Of a stretch of 64,000 nt of DNA, positions 45,865 through 55,866 are shown in pieces (position 1 is the first letter of the stretch; each line of letters begins with the position of its first letter). The notes under the pieces are model-generated. The model was not told the DNA's origin. It made no database searches and saw only the letters and a list, made by a program, of their open reading frames with translations. This DNA is from Parapedobacter sp035556095. GTDB lineage: Bacteria; Bacteroidota; Bacteroidia; Sphingobacteriales; Sphingobacteriaceae. The stretch covers positions 1-64,000 of the forward strand of contig NZ_DATMFT010000021.1 of NCBI RefSeq assembly GCF_035556095.1, given 5' to 3'. A program made the position numbers and the translations under genes.

Positions 45865-48800
45865 ATGTATAATCGAATATGTATCGATTCGGGCGACAAA
45901 GTTGTCAAGTCGCCACAAGGTACTTATGTGTTCAATAAACCAATTGTCCTATTTTACCTAACGATGAAACTAACAGCCATACTCATTTTGGTGTTTTCGT
46001 TTCAAGTCTCAGCATATACCTACGCACAGCGAATAACGTTGCGCGTGACGAATGCGCCGCTTGAAAATGTGCTGAAGCAAATTCAACAGCAAAGCGGATA
46101 CAACTTTATGTTTAATAACCAATACTTGAAGACGGCCAATCCGGTGACGCTGGACATCAGCGATGTGGGGGTGTCTAGCGCACTTTTATTAGTGTTTGAA
46201 AATCAACCCTACGACTATCGGATTGAGGGAGAAATTGTTACGTTGATTCCGAAAAAAAAGGATGAATCCGCTTCAGTAATAAGACACGAGGCGGCGCAAC
46301 AAAGTATCCGGGGTCGCGTCGTCGATTCTCTTGGCACACCATTAACGGGTGTATCGGTATTTGTAAAGGGTACCTCAAGGGGGACTTCTACCGATAGCGA
46401 AGGGCGTTATGAAATCCAGGCGAATTCAAATGAAATACTGGTATTTCGTTATGTGGGTTATATTTCTCAAGAAGCCGTCCTAGGCACACAAACCTCGTTG
46501 GATATCGTATTGGAGGTTGAAGAATCTGACCTGGACGAGGTGGTCGTGGTGGGTTACGGAACCCAAAAGAAAGAAACGATAACCGGAGCGATTTCATCAA
46601 TCCAAACCAAAGAAATCAAGCAAAGCCCCGCTTCCAACCTAGCGGTCTCCTTGGCTGGGAAGTTGCCGGGACTAACCGTTATCCAAAGCGCAGGGGAGCC
46701 CGGAAGAGAGGGGGTTAACCTATATTTGAGGGGTGTGCGGACATTGAACGGGCAGTCCCCTCTTATTTTGGTAGACGGTGTTCCGCGTGAGTTAACTTAT
46801 ATCGACCCGAATGAAGTGGAGAGCGTGACCATTTTGAAGGATGCTTCGTCCACAGCTGTATTTGGTGTGAAAGGTGCCAATGGGGTCATACTCGTCACCA
46901 CAAAAAGAGGGGAAAGTGACAAACCCCAAATTGCGCTGTCTTTCGAGAATGCTTATCAGCAGTTCAACCGTATTCCGCAACCCGTAGGGGCACTGGATTA
47001 TGTGACATTAACAAACCAAGCAAGGGCGAATGACGATCGGGCCGAGCTGTATTCAGACGAAGTAATCGAACACTTTAGGCTACAAGACAGACCCGATATT
47101 TACCCGGACAACGACTGGATGGATATGATGGTCAAAGACAATACCCGTCAAACGCGTGCGAACCTAAATGTAAGCGGTAAAACCAGATCAACTGCCTATT
47201 TTGTTAATGTAGGCGCGCTGCACCAGGATGGCCTGTGGAAAGTCTCCCAAGACGAATACGACGCTTCCAGTTCGTTGAAAAGGTATAATTTCCGTTCGAA
47301 TATTGATATTAATCTCAACCGGAACTTAACGGCGTTTCTGAACATCGGAGGATATTTGGAAGTACTAAATAAGCCAAATCCCAATGCGGACAACTTGATG
47401 TTACTCTACAGTACCTATACGTACCCTAGTATCATGCCAGGGCCACTTACACCAGACGGAGAAGTAATCGGCCATGTCGGGTCCGACTCGAATCCCCCAT
47501 GGGGAATAATAAACAAATCAGGTTACTCCCAGGAGAAGCGTACGAATGTAACCGCCAGTTATGGCATGAAACAAGACCTCTCATCCTTCATAACTGAAGG
47601 GTTGTCTGCACAGGCAATGGCATCTTTCGATACCCGCACAATTTATCACCTCAACGCCAGTCAAACATTCCAGCAATGGTTGATGGAGGTAGGCCAAGAT
47701 GAAGCGGGAAATGAGATACCCGTTTATAGTAGGCGGGACCAAACTGAAAATACGCCCCTCGCCCTTAGCTCATCTTCCAATTTTCTCTCGTATTTAAATA
47801 TCCAAGGCTCACTTAATTATGAGCGGGATTTCGACAATCATGCATTGACTGCTTTGTTGCTTTATCAACAAGAAGAACAGTTGTTACAAGGACAGCGTTT
47901 GCCATTCAGGGTAATTGGAGCGGTGTCAAGGCTTACGTATGGTTATAGCAACAAATATTTCGCTGAATTCAACGCGGGGTATAACGGATCGGAGCAATTT
48001 TCGAGAAAAAACAGATTCGGATTTTTCCCTTCTGTTTCGGCAAGCTGGATAATAAGCAGGGAAAACTTTTTGCAAAACAATCCGGTACTCTCATTTCTGA
48101 AATTCAGGGGCTCGTACGGCGTGGTCGGTAATGACAGGCTAGGCGGCAGTCGTTTTTTGTACCTCGATGACGTGAAGTTAACGGGAGGTGGTATCATCCC
48201 TGGCTTGTATGGGGGGCAACTCATCGAAGAGACTGCTATCGGAAACCCTGACTTGAGGTGGGAAGTGAGCCGGAAGGGTAATCTGGGAATAGAAGTCGGA
48301 CTTTTTAATCAAGTAGACTTAGTGGCCGATTTTTACAGGGAGAAGACGGAAAACATGTTAATCAATAGGCAACAATTCACCCAAATCCTGGGTTTAAGTG
48401 GTTTGCCCCCGTTGAATATCGGTATCGTCGAAAACCAAGGGTTTGAAGTTGAATTGAGGCATCGGAAAGCGTTCAGCCAACATTTCTCCATATTAAGCAA
48501 GGTAAATCTGAATTACGCCAAAAATAAGTTAATTTTCAATGACGAACCCCTGAGACCCGAAACGTATGCCTATCGATACCAACAACAGGGGTTTCCGATA
48601 GGCCAGCAGTTTGGGTATTTGACAAACGGTTTCTGGGGAAGCCAAGAAGAAATTGATAACTCGGGGCTGGTTTATCAGGTTGGTGCCGGACAGCCGAGGG
48701 TCGGCGATTTGAAGTATGTCGATTTGAATGGCGACGGTACGATTAACGAAGAAGATATATCGCCTATCCTTCATTCGTCGATTCCCGAGTTTACGTTTGG

Positions 48801-49266
48801 GGGAGCCTTAAGCGTCAACTATAGAAGCTTTGACGTTTCGTTCTTATTGCAAGGTGTCTCCAGGGTGTCCAGACCTTATACCGGCAACGGTATTTACGAG
48901 GTGGGGCAGGGGAATAGTGTCTTTTTCGATATCCACAAAAATGCTTGGACACCGGAGCGGGCGGCGAATGGTGATAAAATTACTTGGCCAGCGTTAGGTT
49001 CGTCCATCAATGCAAACCATATTCAAAACGCATTTTTCATTTGGGACGCTTCCTATCTCCGGCTAAAAAGTTTTGAGGTTGGATACACGATTCCCAACAA
49101 CTTGATATCAAGAATGAGAATGCAAAGCATGCGTGTATATGCAACCGCATTGAATCCGCTCACTTGGGATAAATTTCCTACCAAGGAATATGATCCTGAA
49201 TTAAGCTGGGTATTGGCATATCCTATTCAGCGGATGTTCAATTTTGGGGTTAATGTTGTCTTTTAA
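45865..49266 (+). CDS. SusC/RagA TonB-dependent receptor with STN domain, locus 3
   Basis: A 1133-residue outer-membrane importer. The N-terminus has an atypically long leader before the hydrophobic signal (MKLTAILILVFSFQVSAYTYAQ, ending near residue 55). An STN domain (about 57-126) contains LKQIQQQSGYNFMFNNQYL. A carboxypeptidase-regulatory-like domain follows from about 147 (QSIRGRVVDSLGTPLTG). Then come LDEVVVVGYGTQKKE, a plug with TILKDASSTAVFGVKGANGV, and a barrel ending MFNFGVNVVF. I used the ATG at 45865; a TTG at 45820 is in frame but adds a charged leader. It is followed after 171 bases by susD, an unusually long spacer for this pair. The alpha-L-rhamnosidase downstream suggests a rhamnose-containing ligand (inference). 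Confidence 0.94.
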   Translation: MYNRICIDSGDKVVKSPQGTYVFNKPIVLFYLTMKLTAILILVFSFQVSAYTYAQRITLRVTNAPLENVLKQIQQQSGYNFMFNNQYLKTANPVTLDISDVGVSSALLLVFENQPYDYRIEGEIVTLIPKKKDESASVIRHEAAQQSIRGRVVDSLGTPLTGVSVFVKGTSRGTSTDSEGRYEIQANSNEILVFRYVGYISQEAVLGTQTSLDIVLEVEESDLDEVVVVGYGTQKKETITGAISSIQTKEIKQSPASNLAVSLAGKLPGLTVIQSAGEPGREGVNLYLRGVRTLNGQSPLILVDGVPRELTYIDPNEVESVTILKDASSTAVFGVKGANGVILVTTKRGESDKPQIALSFENAYQQFNRIPQPVGALDYVTLTNQARANDDRAELYSDEVIEHFRLQDRPDIYPDNDWMDMMVKDNTRQTRANLNVSGKTRSTAYFVNVGALHQDGLWKVSQDEYDASSSLKRYNFRSNIDINLNRNLTAFLNIGGYLEVLNKPNPNADNLMLLYSTYTYPSIMPGPLTPDGEVIGHVGSDSNPPWGIINKSGYSQEKRTNVTASYGMKQDLSSFITEGLSAQAMASFDTRTIYHLNASQTFQQWLMEVGQDEAGNEIPVYSRRDQTENTPLALSSSSNFLSYLNIQGSLNYERDFDNHALTALLLYQQEEQLLQGQRLPFRVIGAVSRLTYGYSNKYFAEFNAGYNGSEQFSRKNRFGFFPSVSASWIISRENFLQNNPVLSFLKFRGSYGVVGNDRLGGSRFLYLDDVKLTGGGIIPGLYGGQLIEETAIGNPDLRWEVSRKGNLGIEVGLFNQVDLVADFYREKTENMLINRQQFTQILGLSGLPPLNIGIVENQGFEVELRHRKAFSQHFSILSKVNLNYAKNKLIFNDEPLRPETYAYRYQQQGFPIGQQFGYLTNGFWGSQEEIDNSGLVYQVGAGQPRVGDLKYVDLNGDGTINEEDISPILHSSIPEFTFGGALSVNYRSFDVSFLLQGVSRVSRPYTGNGIYEVGQGNSVFFDIHKNAWTPERAANGDKITWPALGSSINANHIQNAFFIWDASYLRLKSFEVGYTIPNNLISRMRMQSMRVYATALNPLTWDKFPTKEYDPELSWVLAYPIQRMFNFGVNVVF

Positions 49267-49276
49267 ACAAATGGAA

Positions 49277-49336
49277 ATGAAACCGTCATGGTTTTCAAAA
49301 ACCACACAGGGAATAATTAAATCATGACAGTTTCAT
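49277..49336 (+). promoter_or_regulatory. Inverted repeat in susC-susD spacer, locus 3
   Basis: ATGAAACCGTCATG (49277-49290) and CATGACAGTTTCAT (49323-49336) pair at 13 of 14 positions. The 32-base loop contains a smaller GGTTTT/AAAACC stem. It starts 10 bases after the susC stop. It could protect the susC 3' end or modulate susD levels. Confidence 0.5.
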
Positions 49337-49437
49337 CATCACTAAAAAAATAAAAAGATGAAACCTGCATAAACTTCCATAAACAAAAGAACATAAATAA
49401 TTTATGCAAACTTCATTGCCATAAAAAAATTATTCTA

Positions 49438-51198
49438 ATGAAAATCATAACGAAAATTATCATAGCCCAGCTCGTTTTCCTGATGGCTGGGTGCCAAGAA
49501 TATTTAGATATTACACCTGATGGGAGGATTTCTTTGGAAGATGTGTGGAAGGATCCCAAAATGGTGGAAGCATATCTCAACGGCGCTTATTCGGAGATGA
49601 ACGTCAACCAAGGCGGACTCAATTATTTTTCGGGCGCATTTTTAGGTGGCATTACCGATCTTTTCCACGATTCGGATGATTTTGAACCTGACCCGTTAAT
49701 TGCTCCGATGTGGTATCAAGGGAGTTTGTCTCCTACATACGATCCCACTCAAACCGGCAATAACGGTAACATTTTCAGGGTGTATTGGTCTGGAATAAGA
49801 AAATGTAACGTTTTCTTAGAAAATATAGATCATGCTCAAGTGATCAACGAAGGATCCCGGGCAAGGATGAAGGCAGAAGCGAGAGTATTGAGAGCCTGGT
49901 ATTATGTACAGCTCTGTAAGAAATATGGCCCTATGCCAATTGTTGAGACGCCTTTGAGCCTGCAAACGGATTTTTTGACGGTAAAAAGACCAGGGAGCTT
50001 TCAAGAAGTTGCCGATTTTATCGATCGGGATTGGCAAGCGGTCAAAGACGTCACGGACTTTCCATGGCGGATAACAAACGGCCTTGATAAGGGCAGAATG
50101 ACCAAAGCAATCATGCTATTGTTGCGCTCTCAAGCCCAATTGTTTGCCGCAAGTCCGCTGTACAATCCGGAGAATGACCTTACAAAATGGGAAAAAGCGA
50201 GAGACTATGCAAAAGAAGGAATATCGCTGCTTACGGCCAACGGAGGGTATCAGGTATATTATGATCCTAACCTCGGAGAAGCGTCGTTTGAGAATTACTT
50301 TTTGAATAGCAGAGACTTTAGTGCCTCTCCGAGAGACAAAGAAACGATTCTGGAGAGCGTGAGCCCATATCCCATGGTATGGCCTCATCATAGTAACGGT
50401 TTCCCGCAGCGCGATATGGAAAAGGCAGGGAGTTGTCCGACCCAGGAATTGGTAGATATGTTTGATATGCGGACAACCGGGTTACCCGTCGTTGATCCTG
50501 CTTCCCCATATTTGGATGACGACCATCTTCAACCGAATTACTTCTCGGGAAGCGGTTATGACCCTGCAAACCCTTATGAAAACAGAGACCCTCGGTTTTA
50601 TGCTACGGTAATCTATAACGGAGCTTATATTCCCGGTATTGACGCATTGGCGGAAACATTTGTAGGTGGAGCAGCCGAGATCAGACCGAATGGAGGCCGG
50701 AGAAATACCCGTACAGGTTATTACCTTAGGAAGTTCCTTGATCAAGCGGTTCCCGCACCCATTCTCTTAGGTGCGTATTGGAAACGGATGCGTTTTGGGG
50801 AGTTTTACTTAAATCTTGCAGAAGCCGAGAATGAACTAAATGGGCCGGGGCCCGATGTCACCGCGGCCATGAAACCACTCCGCGATCGCGTCCATATGCC
50901 GGCTATTCCCCAGACCATTACCTCTAAAGAAGAGATGCGAGCCTATATCCAAAAAGAACGTGCTGTTGAACTTGCGCTGGAAGAGCAGCGTGTTTGGGAC
51001 GTGCGGCGGTGGAAAATACTGGATAAGACGGATAAATTGGTGACGGGTATGCTGATAGAAAAGGAAGGCGATTCTTTTACCTATGAGCGTTTTGTCGTAG
51101 GCAGACGGAACTCATGGGCGGATAAATATTTGTTATTCCCTATTCCGTTGACGGAAATCTCCGTATTGGGAGACGAATGGCAAAACCCAGGATGGTAA
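49438..51198 (+). CDS. SusD/RagB-family glycan-binding lipoprotein, locus 3
   Basis: A 586-residue surface lipoprotein, signal ending LMAGC (Cys19). SusD features are YLDITPDGRISLEDVW at the N-terminus, the helical EARVLRAWYYVQLCKKYGPMPIVETPL block, and KERAVELALEEQRVWDVRRWK near the C-terminus. It works with SusC of locus 3. Its stop codon overlaps the 5' arm of a strong terminator-like hairpin, so the genes after it are probably transcribed at a lower level. Confidence 0.94.
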   Translation: MKIITKIIIAQLVFLMAGCQEYLDITPDGRISLEDVWKDPKMVEAYLNGAYSEMNVNQGGLNYFSGAFLGGITDLFHDSDDFEPDPLIAPMWYQGSLSPTYDPTQTGNNGNIFRVYWSGIRKCNVFLENIDHAQVINEGSRARMKAEARVLRAWYYVQLCKKYGPMPIVETPLSLQTDFLTVKRPGSFQEVADFIDRDWQAVKDVTDFPWRITNGLDKGRMTKAIMLLLRSQAQLFAASPLYNPENDLTKWEKARDYAKEGISLLTANGGYQVYYDPNLGEASFENYFLNSRDFSASPRDKETILESVSPYPMVWPHHSNGFPQRDMEKAGSCPTQELVDMFDMRTTGLPVVDPASPYLDDDHLQPNYFSGSGYDPANPYENRDPRFYATVIYNGAYIPGIDALAETFVGGAAEIRPNGGRRNTRTGYYLRKFLDQAVPAPILLGAYWKRMRFGEFYLNLAEAENELNGPGPDVTAAMKPLRDRVHMPAIPQTITSKEEMRAYIQKERAVELALEEQRVWDVRRWKILDKTDKLVTGMLIEKEGDSFTYERFVVGRRNSWADKYLLFPIPLTEISVLGDEWQNPGW

Positions 51199-51243
51199 AT
51201 GGGTTGGGGCAGTCTACCTGATGGCCCCAACCCATTTCTTTTT
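51197..51243 (+). terminator. Terminator/attenuator immediately after susD, locus 3
   Basis: AAATGGGTTGGGGC (51197-51210) and GCCCCAACCCATTT (51224-51237) form a perfect 14-base-pair stem with a 13-base loop, followed by C and five T. The stem begins within the susD stop codon. Downstream genes then need read-through or a separate promoter. Confidence 0.82.
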
Positions 51244-51288
51244 GCATTACCGATACGTATAACCTCACTAACATTTTACCCTCGTTAT

Positions 51289-52827
51289 ATGAAGAGCGTA
51301 GTTAATCTGATATTCGTCCTGTGTTTTTCGGTTTCCTGTGGCAAAACGAAAGACGTCGATTCGCCCATAACCATTTTTATTGATTCGATTCATGTCAGCA
51401 ATCTCGATGTAGTTGATCTCGACATTGATAACCGACAGAAGTTGGTAACGGTAACATGTTATGAAGATCAGGACATCGCTGATGTTCGCATGTCATTCTT
51501 TTTCCCCGAACATATCAGATTAAGGGATTCGGAAAGTAATCAACTGACATTGGATCTTGAGCGGACGGATTCCTTCACACTGCTAGCCGGTGATAAGGTA
51601 ATCCAATTCAAATTATATGTTAAATTGATACCCAAACCATTTCGGCAGGATAGCTTCGTAATCAGCACCTTTCATGGGATCCCTGGCGGTGAGGCCGCCC
51701 ATAACCGGCAAGTTCTGGAAAACACCAAGAGAGCCAATTTCACACATTTCGAAACCACATTCACTACGCCTGCAGGCAGCGTACAAGCCCTTCGAATTGC
51801 AGAGGGGCTGGGTTTGAAAGTTATCGTCCAGGACTATTCGAAATTCGGCGGCTTTCAAAATTACGATGCACAGATTGCGAAGACGACCGCTGCTAGCGTC
51901 GTTGAAGCCGTAGCGCTTTACAGCAATTATAAGTCCTTCGCAGGGTACTATGTTTGGGACGAACCATTTTTGGAACAATTGCCACAGGTAAGGCGCGACT
52001 TGGACCTTTTAAGGCGTTATGATCCCGGAAAATTGTTTCTGGTTGTAACATTGCAGTCTTACAGCCCGACCTATACATGGGAGAACGGACAATATACTAG
52101 GTATATTGACGAACTGTTATCCGTGGTTGACCCACCTCTTCTTTGTACGAATTATTACGTCTACGAGCAGGATATAAAACAAGGAGTCAGTTTAACAGAT
52201 TCCAAATTATGGAGAGACTGGGGCTATATCCGCAAAAAGGCGATCGAACGGGAAATTCCTTTTTGGCTATATATCCAACTGATGGGAGATATTTTGGACG
52301 GTCGAGTCGGTGATATCTCCATTGGGCAGATTGCTGTGCAAAATTACATTGCATTGGCTTTGGGCGCCAAAGGTATTTCTTATTATAACACCATTGGTGG
52401 CATTCTTGATGAACAAGGGACGCCAAATCATTTATTTAATGATGTTGCGATGCTTAATATCGAGACGTTGCACATCGGAAACAAATTGTTGAATGCTTCC
52501 TCTCAAAAGACCTATCATACAGGCAGTATACTACATGACGATTATTTAGATAAATTAGCTGATTCCGATTTGCTAGAATCCGTATCGGCGGAGTTGTTGG
52601 TTGGGGAATTTGAGGACAACAGCAGCGGGGAGAGATTGGTTTTATTGGTTAATACGGATTATGAAAATGCGGTTTCAGGCACGATAATACTGAAGGATTC
52701 TTTTCAAGTGGGAAAACTGAACAGGCAAACAGGGCAAATTGCCTTTCGGGATGGTGGCCTTAATGCGATAGCAGTCGATATCCCTCCAGGTAGAGGTGAG
52801 TTGTTTGTTTTAAGACAACATCGTTGA
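51289..52827 (+). CDS. Uncharacterised TIM-barrel lipoprotein with WDEP motif, glycosidase-like
   Basis: A 512-residue protein with a short hydrophobic N-terminus and a weak lipoprotein site (FSVSC, Cys17). Residues about 25-115 look like a beta-sandwich. From about 120 onward the alternating strand/helix pattern suggests a TIM barrel. It carries AGYYVWDEP, with Asp224-Glu225 at the end of a strand, resembling acid/base positions of clan-A-like glycosidases. Further strand-like segments are LLCTNYYVY, PFWLYIQLMG and GAKGISYYNT, and a C-terminal beta domain (LVLLVNTDYENAVSGTIIL) follows. I do not recognise a numbered family. The ATG at 51289 is chosen because an earlier start at 51199 lies inside the terminator stem. 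By context it is a glycan-active enzyme. Confidence 0.72.
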   Translation: MKSVVNLIFVLCFSVSCGKTKDVDSPITIFIDSIHVSNLDVVDLDIDNRQKLVTVTCYEDQDIADVRMSFFFPEHIRLRDSESNQLTLDLERTDSFTLLAGDKVIQFKLYVKLIPKPFRQDSFVISTFHGIPGGEAAHNRQVLENTKRANFTHFETTFTTPAGSVQALRIAEGLGLKVIVQDYSKFGGFQNYDAQIAKTTAASVVEAVALYSNYKSFAGYYVWDEPFLEQLPQVRRDLDLLRRYDPGKLFLVVTLQSYSPTYTWENGQYTRYIDELLSVVDPPLLCTNYYVYEQDIKQGVSLTDSKLWRDWGYIRKKAIEREIPFWLYIQLMGDILDGRVGDISIGQIAVQNYIALALGAKGISYYNTIGGILDEQGTPNHLFNDVAMLNIETLHIGNKLLNASSQKTYHTGSILHDDYLDKLADSDLLESVSAELLVGEFEDNSSGERLVLLVNTDYENAVSGTIILKDSFQVGKLNRQTGQIAFRDGGLNAIAVDIPPGRGELFVLRQHR

Positions 52828-53008
52828 GCAATCTACAATTCGGTCTATCGACTTTGAACGTACGCTTCCTAGTTAATTTCCGTGTGACGGTTTGTACGAG
52901 AAGGAGAACAACCAAATTAGACAGTCGGTCTCCATAATGGTACAGGACAGTGAAACTGTCTTTTGCTGTTATCTTTACCGACTTACCAACTTTGATGATC
53001 TTCAGATT

Positions 53009-55822
53009 ATGAAACAACGATTATTACTGCTGCTATGGGGTGTTTTTAGCACACTTTTTTCGCTGAGTGCGTCCGCCAAATCCAATAGCGCTGTTCTCCC
53101 CAGTGGCCTTCGTTGCGAGTATCTTGAAAATCCGATGGGCATCACAGTTCATTCTCCACGACTAAGCTGGGTGTTGGAAGCAACAGATAAAGCGGCATTT
53201 GGACAGCACCAGACGGCCTATCGCGTGTTGGTGGCATCAACTAGCCGGCTATTGGCCAAAGGAGAAGGAGATTTATGGGATAGTGACTGGATAGATTCGG
53301 ACCAGATGCAGCATATCGTATATAATGGGCAAGAGCTGCGCTCGGACCGTGCCTACCATTGGAAAGTGCAGGTTAAAGATGAGCATGGAAGGGTTTCGGC
53401 ATGGAGTAAACCGGCTTATTGGACAACGGGATTGTTCAACGCGAACGATTGGAAAGCCCAATGGATTGGTAGTGACGAAATGTACAATCGCGCGGCCATA
53501 GAAAATAATATTACAGACCCATGGTTCAGAAAGACGGTAGAATTGAGCAAGAGGCCTGGCAAAGCAACGATATTTGTGGCCTCAGTAGGCTACCATGAAT
53601 TGTATGTGAATGGCGAACGCATTGGGGATGAGGTACTCGCCCCGGCCGTATCAGACCATACCAAACGGGCCCGCTATGTTGCCTATGACATTGCCGATAA
53701 ACTGAAGCGTGGAACCAATGTCATCGCGCTTTGGTTGGGTACGTCGTGGTCGATTTTCCCGGGGTACATCCTCCATGAGGACCGCCCGCTCACCCCAATC
53801 GTGACCGCACAAATGGACGTGTACCAAGAAGCATCGCCCGGAGACGGCACACGGCCCCTGGCCAGGATTGTCACCGATGCTACATGGAAAACCCACCCCA
53901 GCCCCAATCGACTGCTCGGTAAGTGGGATTTTAGAAATATGGGGGGTGAATTATGGGATGCCCGAAAAGAAATCGCCGATTGGAACAAAGCAAGCTGTGA
54001 CGAAACAGCATGGCAACCGGCAACCGAGTATCCCACGAGACTAACGCTTTCACCGCAAGTGATTGAAGGAAACCGCCTCTTTGATGAAATCCGGCCGGTA
54101 AGCATCGAAGAACGAGCCGACGGCTCCTACCGAGTGGACATGGGCGTTAATTTTGCCGGGTGGACGGAGGTCAACCTGAAAGGACAAGAAGGCGATACCA
54201 TCCGTTTTTTTTACTCCGAGCGCGAACAGGATGATATGACATTTGGCCTTCATAGTGCTTACGTCATTGGCGACGGAGGAACGGGAACGTTCCGTAATCG
54301 TTTCAATTATAGCTCGGGACGTTGGATTACGATAAAAGGGTTGAAGAATGCACCCACCATCAGTGATGTGAGAGGGTGGATGGTCCGGACGGATTACAAC
54401 GAAGCGACACAATTCGAATGTTCGGATACGTTGCAGAACTGGGTATATGATCGGATACGATGGACATTTGAAAACCTTTCGCTCGGTGGTTTTATCGTCG
54501 ACTGCCCCCAGCGTGAGCGTATGGGTTACGGGGGCGACGCGCACGCGACGAGCGAAACAGGCATGTTCAATTACCACATGGCAGCATTCTATACGAAGTG
54601 GATGCAAGATTGGCGTGACGTGCAGGGCACGGAGCCCATGGTTGGTAATATGCTGGATACGAATTATGCCCGTAAGGCAGTAACCAGCGGTCGGTTGTTG
54701 AACAACGGCGTACTACCGCATACGGCCCCGACCTATTGGGGTGGCGGCGGGCCTGCATGGGGTGGAATCGTCGTTACATTGCCTTGGTTTATGTACCAAC
54801 ATTATGGCGATAAGCAAGTGTTGGAAAGTAATTTCGAGCTCATTCAAGGTTGGCTGAGGTTTTTGGAATCACATACCAAAAACAACTTATTGCAACGCTT
54901 TGGCGGGCAATGGGATTTTCTGGGAGACTGGCTTTGGCCGAACGCAACGGCCGAAGGCATGAATAACGATAAACCAGAGACACTTTGTTTGAACAATGCT
55001 TACTATATATTCAATTTGCGTACAGCTGCAAAAATTGCAGGAATCATCGGCCGAACAAAAGAGGTTAGTGCTTGGGAAGCACAGGCCGAGGCATCTGCCA
55101 AGGCGGTGCATGCCCGCTTTTTCAATGAAGCGGACCACAGTTACGCAGACGGTTCCATGGCCAATCTTGCCGCCGCCCTGCTGGCTGAAATTCCGCCGGC
55201 ACCGTTGCGCAGCAAAGTGATGGAGCGTCTAGAAAGCGAGATTATCGATGTACGAAACGGACACATCCACGCCGGTATTACGGGTGGAGCGCTGCTTTTT
55301 AAACTCCTACGCGACGAAGGGCGAGACGACTTGATTTATAGTATGGTATCTCAAACAACCTATCCCAGCTGGGGATATATGAAAGCGAATGGTGCAACGA
55401 CAATGTGGGAAATGTGGGAGAAAGACCTTCCCGGTCACTCGTTACTGCACAGTTCATACCTTTATCCCGGAGCATGGTACATCGATGGCGTCGCGGGCAT
55501 CAAGCGCGATCAACAATTTCCAGGATTTCGAAAGTTCGTCATCCGCCCGCCGTTTCGAGATGCAACTGATTTAACATGGGCCACCGGATCGTTTGAATCG
55601 CCCGTCGGTACGATTAAATCGAACTGGTCGCGGGAAGACGGCAAGCTGCGGCTGGAAGTCACCGTGCCGCCCAACAGTGTAGCTACCCTGCAGCTCCGAC
55701 CGGAAGAGGCCGTGGATATCTCGGCTTACAAAAGCATTGAGAAGCTAGCTGGCCAAGGTGGTCTGTTACAATATAAGGTATTACCAGGTACGTACCAGTT
55801 GGTACAGCTAACAGCACCGTAG
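53009..55822 (+). CDS. GH78 alpha-L-rhamnosidase
   Basis: A 937-residue exported enzyme that would release terminal alpha-L-rhamnose. A signal peptide covers about residues 1-23 (ending LSASAK). N-terminal beta domains start with GLRCEYLENPMGI, and the WKAQWIG and VASVGYHELYVNGERIGDEVLAP segments are typical of bacterial rhamnosidases. The (alpha/alpha)6 catalytic domain carries IVDCPQRERMGYGGD, with acidic residues Asp498, Glu503 and Asp510. Their spacing (5 and 12) equals that of the rhamnose-contacting Asp567, Glu572 and Asp579 recalled for Bacillus RhaB. The ATG at 53009 precedes a clean signal; the frame upstream to 52892 lacks one. It is the main hint that locus 3 targets rhamnose-bearing glycans. 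Confidence 0.93.
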   Translation: MKQRLLLLLWGVFSTLFSLSASAKSNSAVLPSGLRCEYLENPMGITVHSPRLSWVLEATDKAAFGQHQTAYRVLVASTSRLLAKGEGDLWDSDWIDSDQMQHIVYNGQELRSDRAYHWKVQVKDEHGRVSAWSKPAYWTTGLFNANDWKAQWIGSDEMYNRAAIENNITDPWFRKTVELSKRPGKATIFVASVGYHELYVNGERIGDEVLAPAVSDHTKRARYVAYDIADKLKRGTNVIALWLGTSWSIFPGYILHEDRPLTPIVTAQMDVYQEASPGDGTRPLARIVTDATWKTHPSPNRLLGKWDFRNMGGELWDARKEIADWNKASCDETAWQPATEYPTRLTLSPQVIEGNRLFDEIRPVSIEERADGSYRVDMGVNFAGWTEVNLKGQEGDTIRFFYSEREQDDMTFGLHSAYVIGDGGTGTFRNRFNYSSGRWITIKGLKNAPTISDVRGWMVRTDYNEATQFECSDTLQNWVYDRIRWTFENLSLGGFIVDCPQRERMGYGGDAHATSETGMFNYHMAAFYTKWMQDWRDVQGTEPMVGNMLDTNYARKAVTSGRLLNNGVLPHTAPTYWGGGGPAWGGIVVTLPWFMYQHYGDKQVLESNFELIQGWLRFLESHTKNNLLQRFGGQWDFLGDWLWPNATAEGMNNDKPETLCLNNAYYIFNLRTAAKIAGIIGRTKEVSAWEAQAEASAKAVHARFFNEADHSYADGSMANLAAALLAEIPPAPLRSKVMERLESEIIDVRNGHIHAGITGGALLFKLLRDEGRDDLIYSMVSQTTYPSWGYMKANGATTMWEMWEKDLPGHSLLHSSYLYPGAWYIDGVAGIKRDQQFPGFRKFVIRPPFRDATDLTWATGSFESPVGTIKSNWSREDGKLRLEVTVPPNSVATLQLRPEEAVDISAYKSIEKLAGQGGLLQYKVLPGTYQLVQLTAP

Positions 55823-55866
55823 CCATGCATATCAAATTCATTCTACATCACTCATTTTATAATAAT

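Noticed and set aside
52946..52964. GACAGT-gaa-ACTGTC plus TTTT as a terminator before the rhamnosidase
   Set aside because: The stem is only six base pairs with a short T-run. It is too weak to call.
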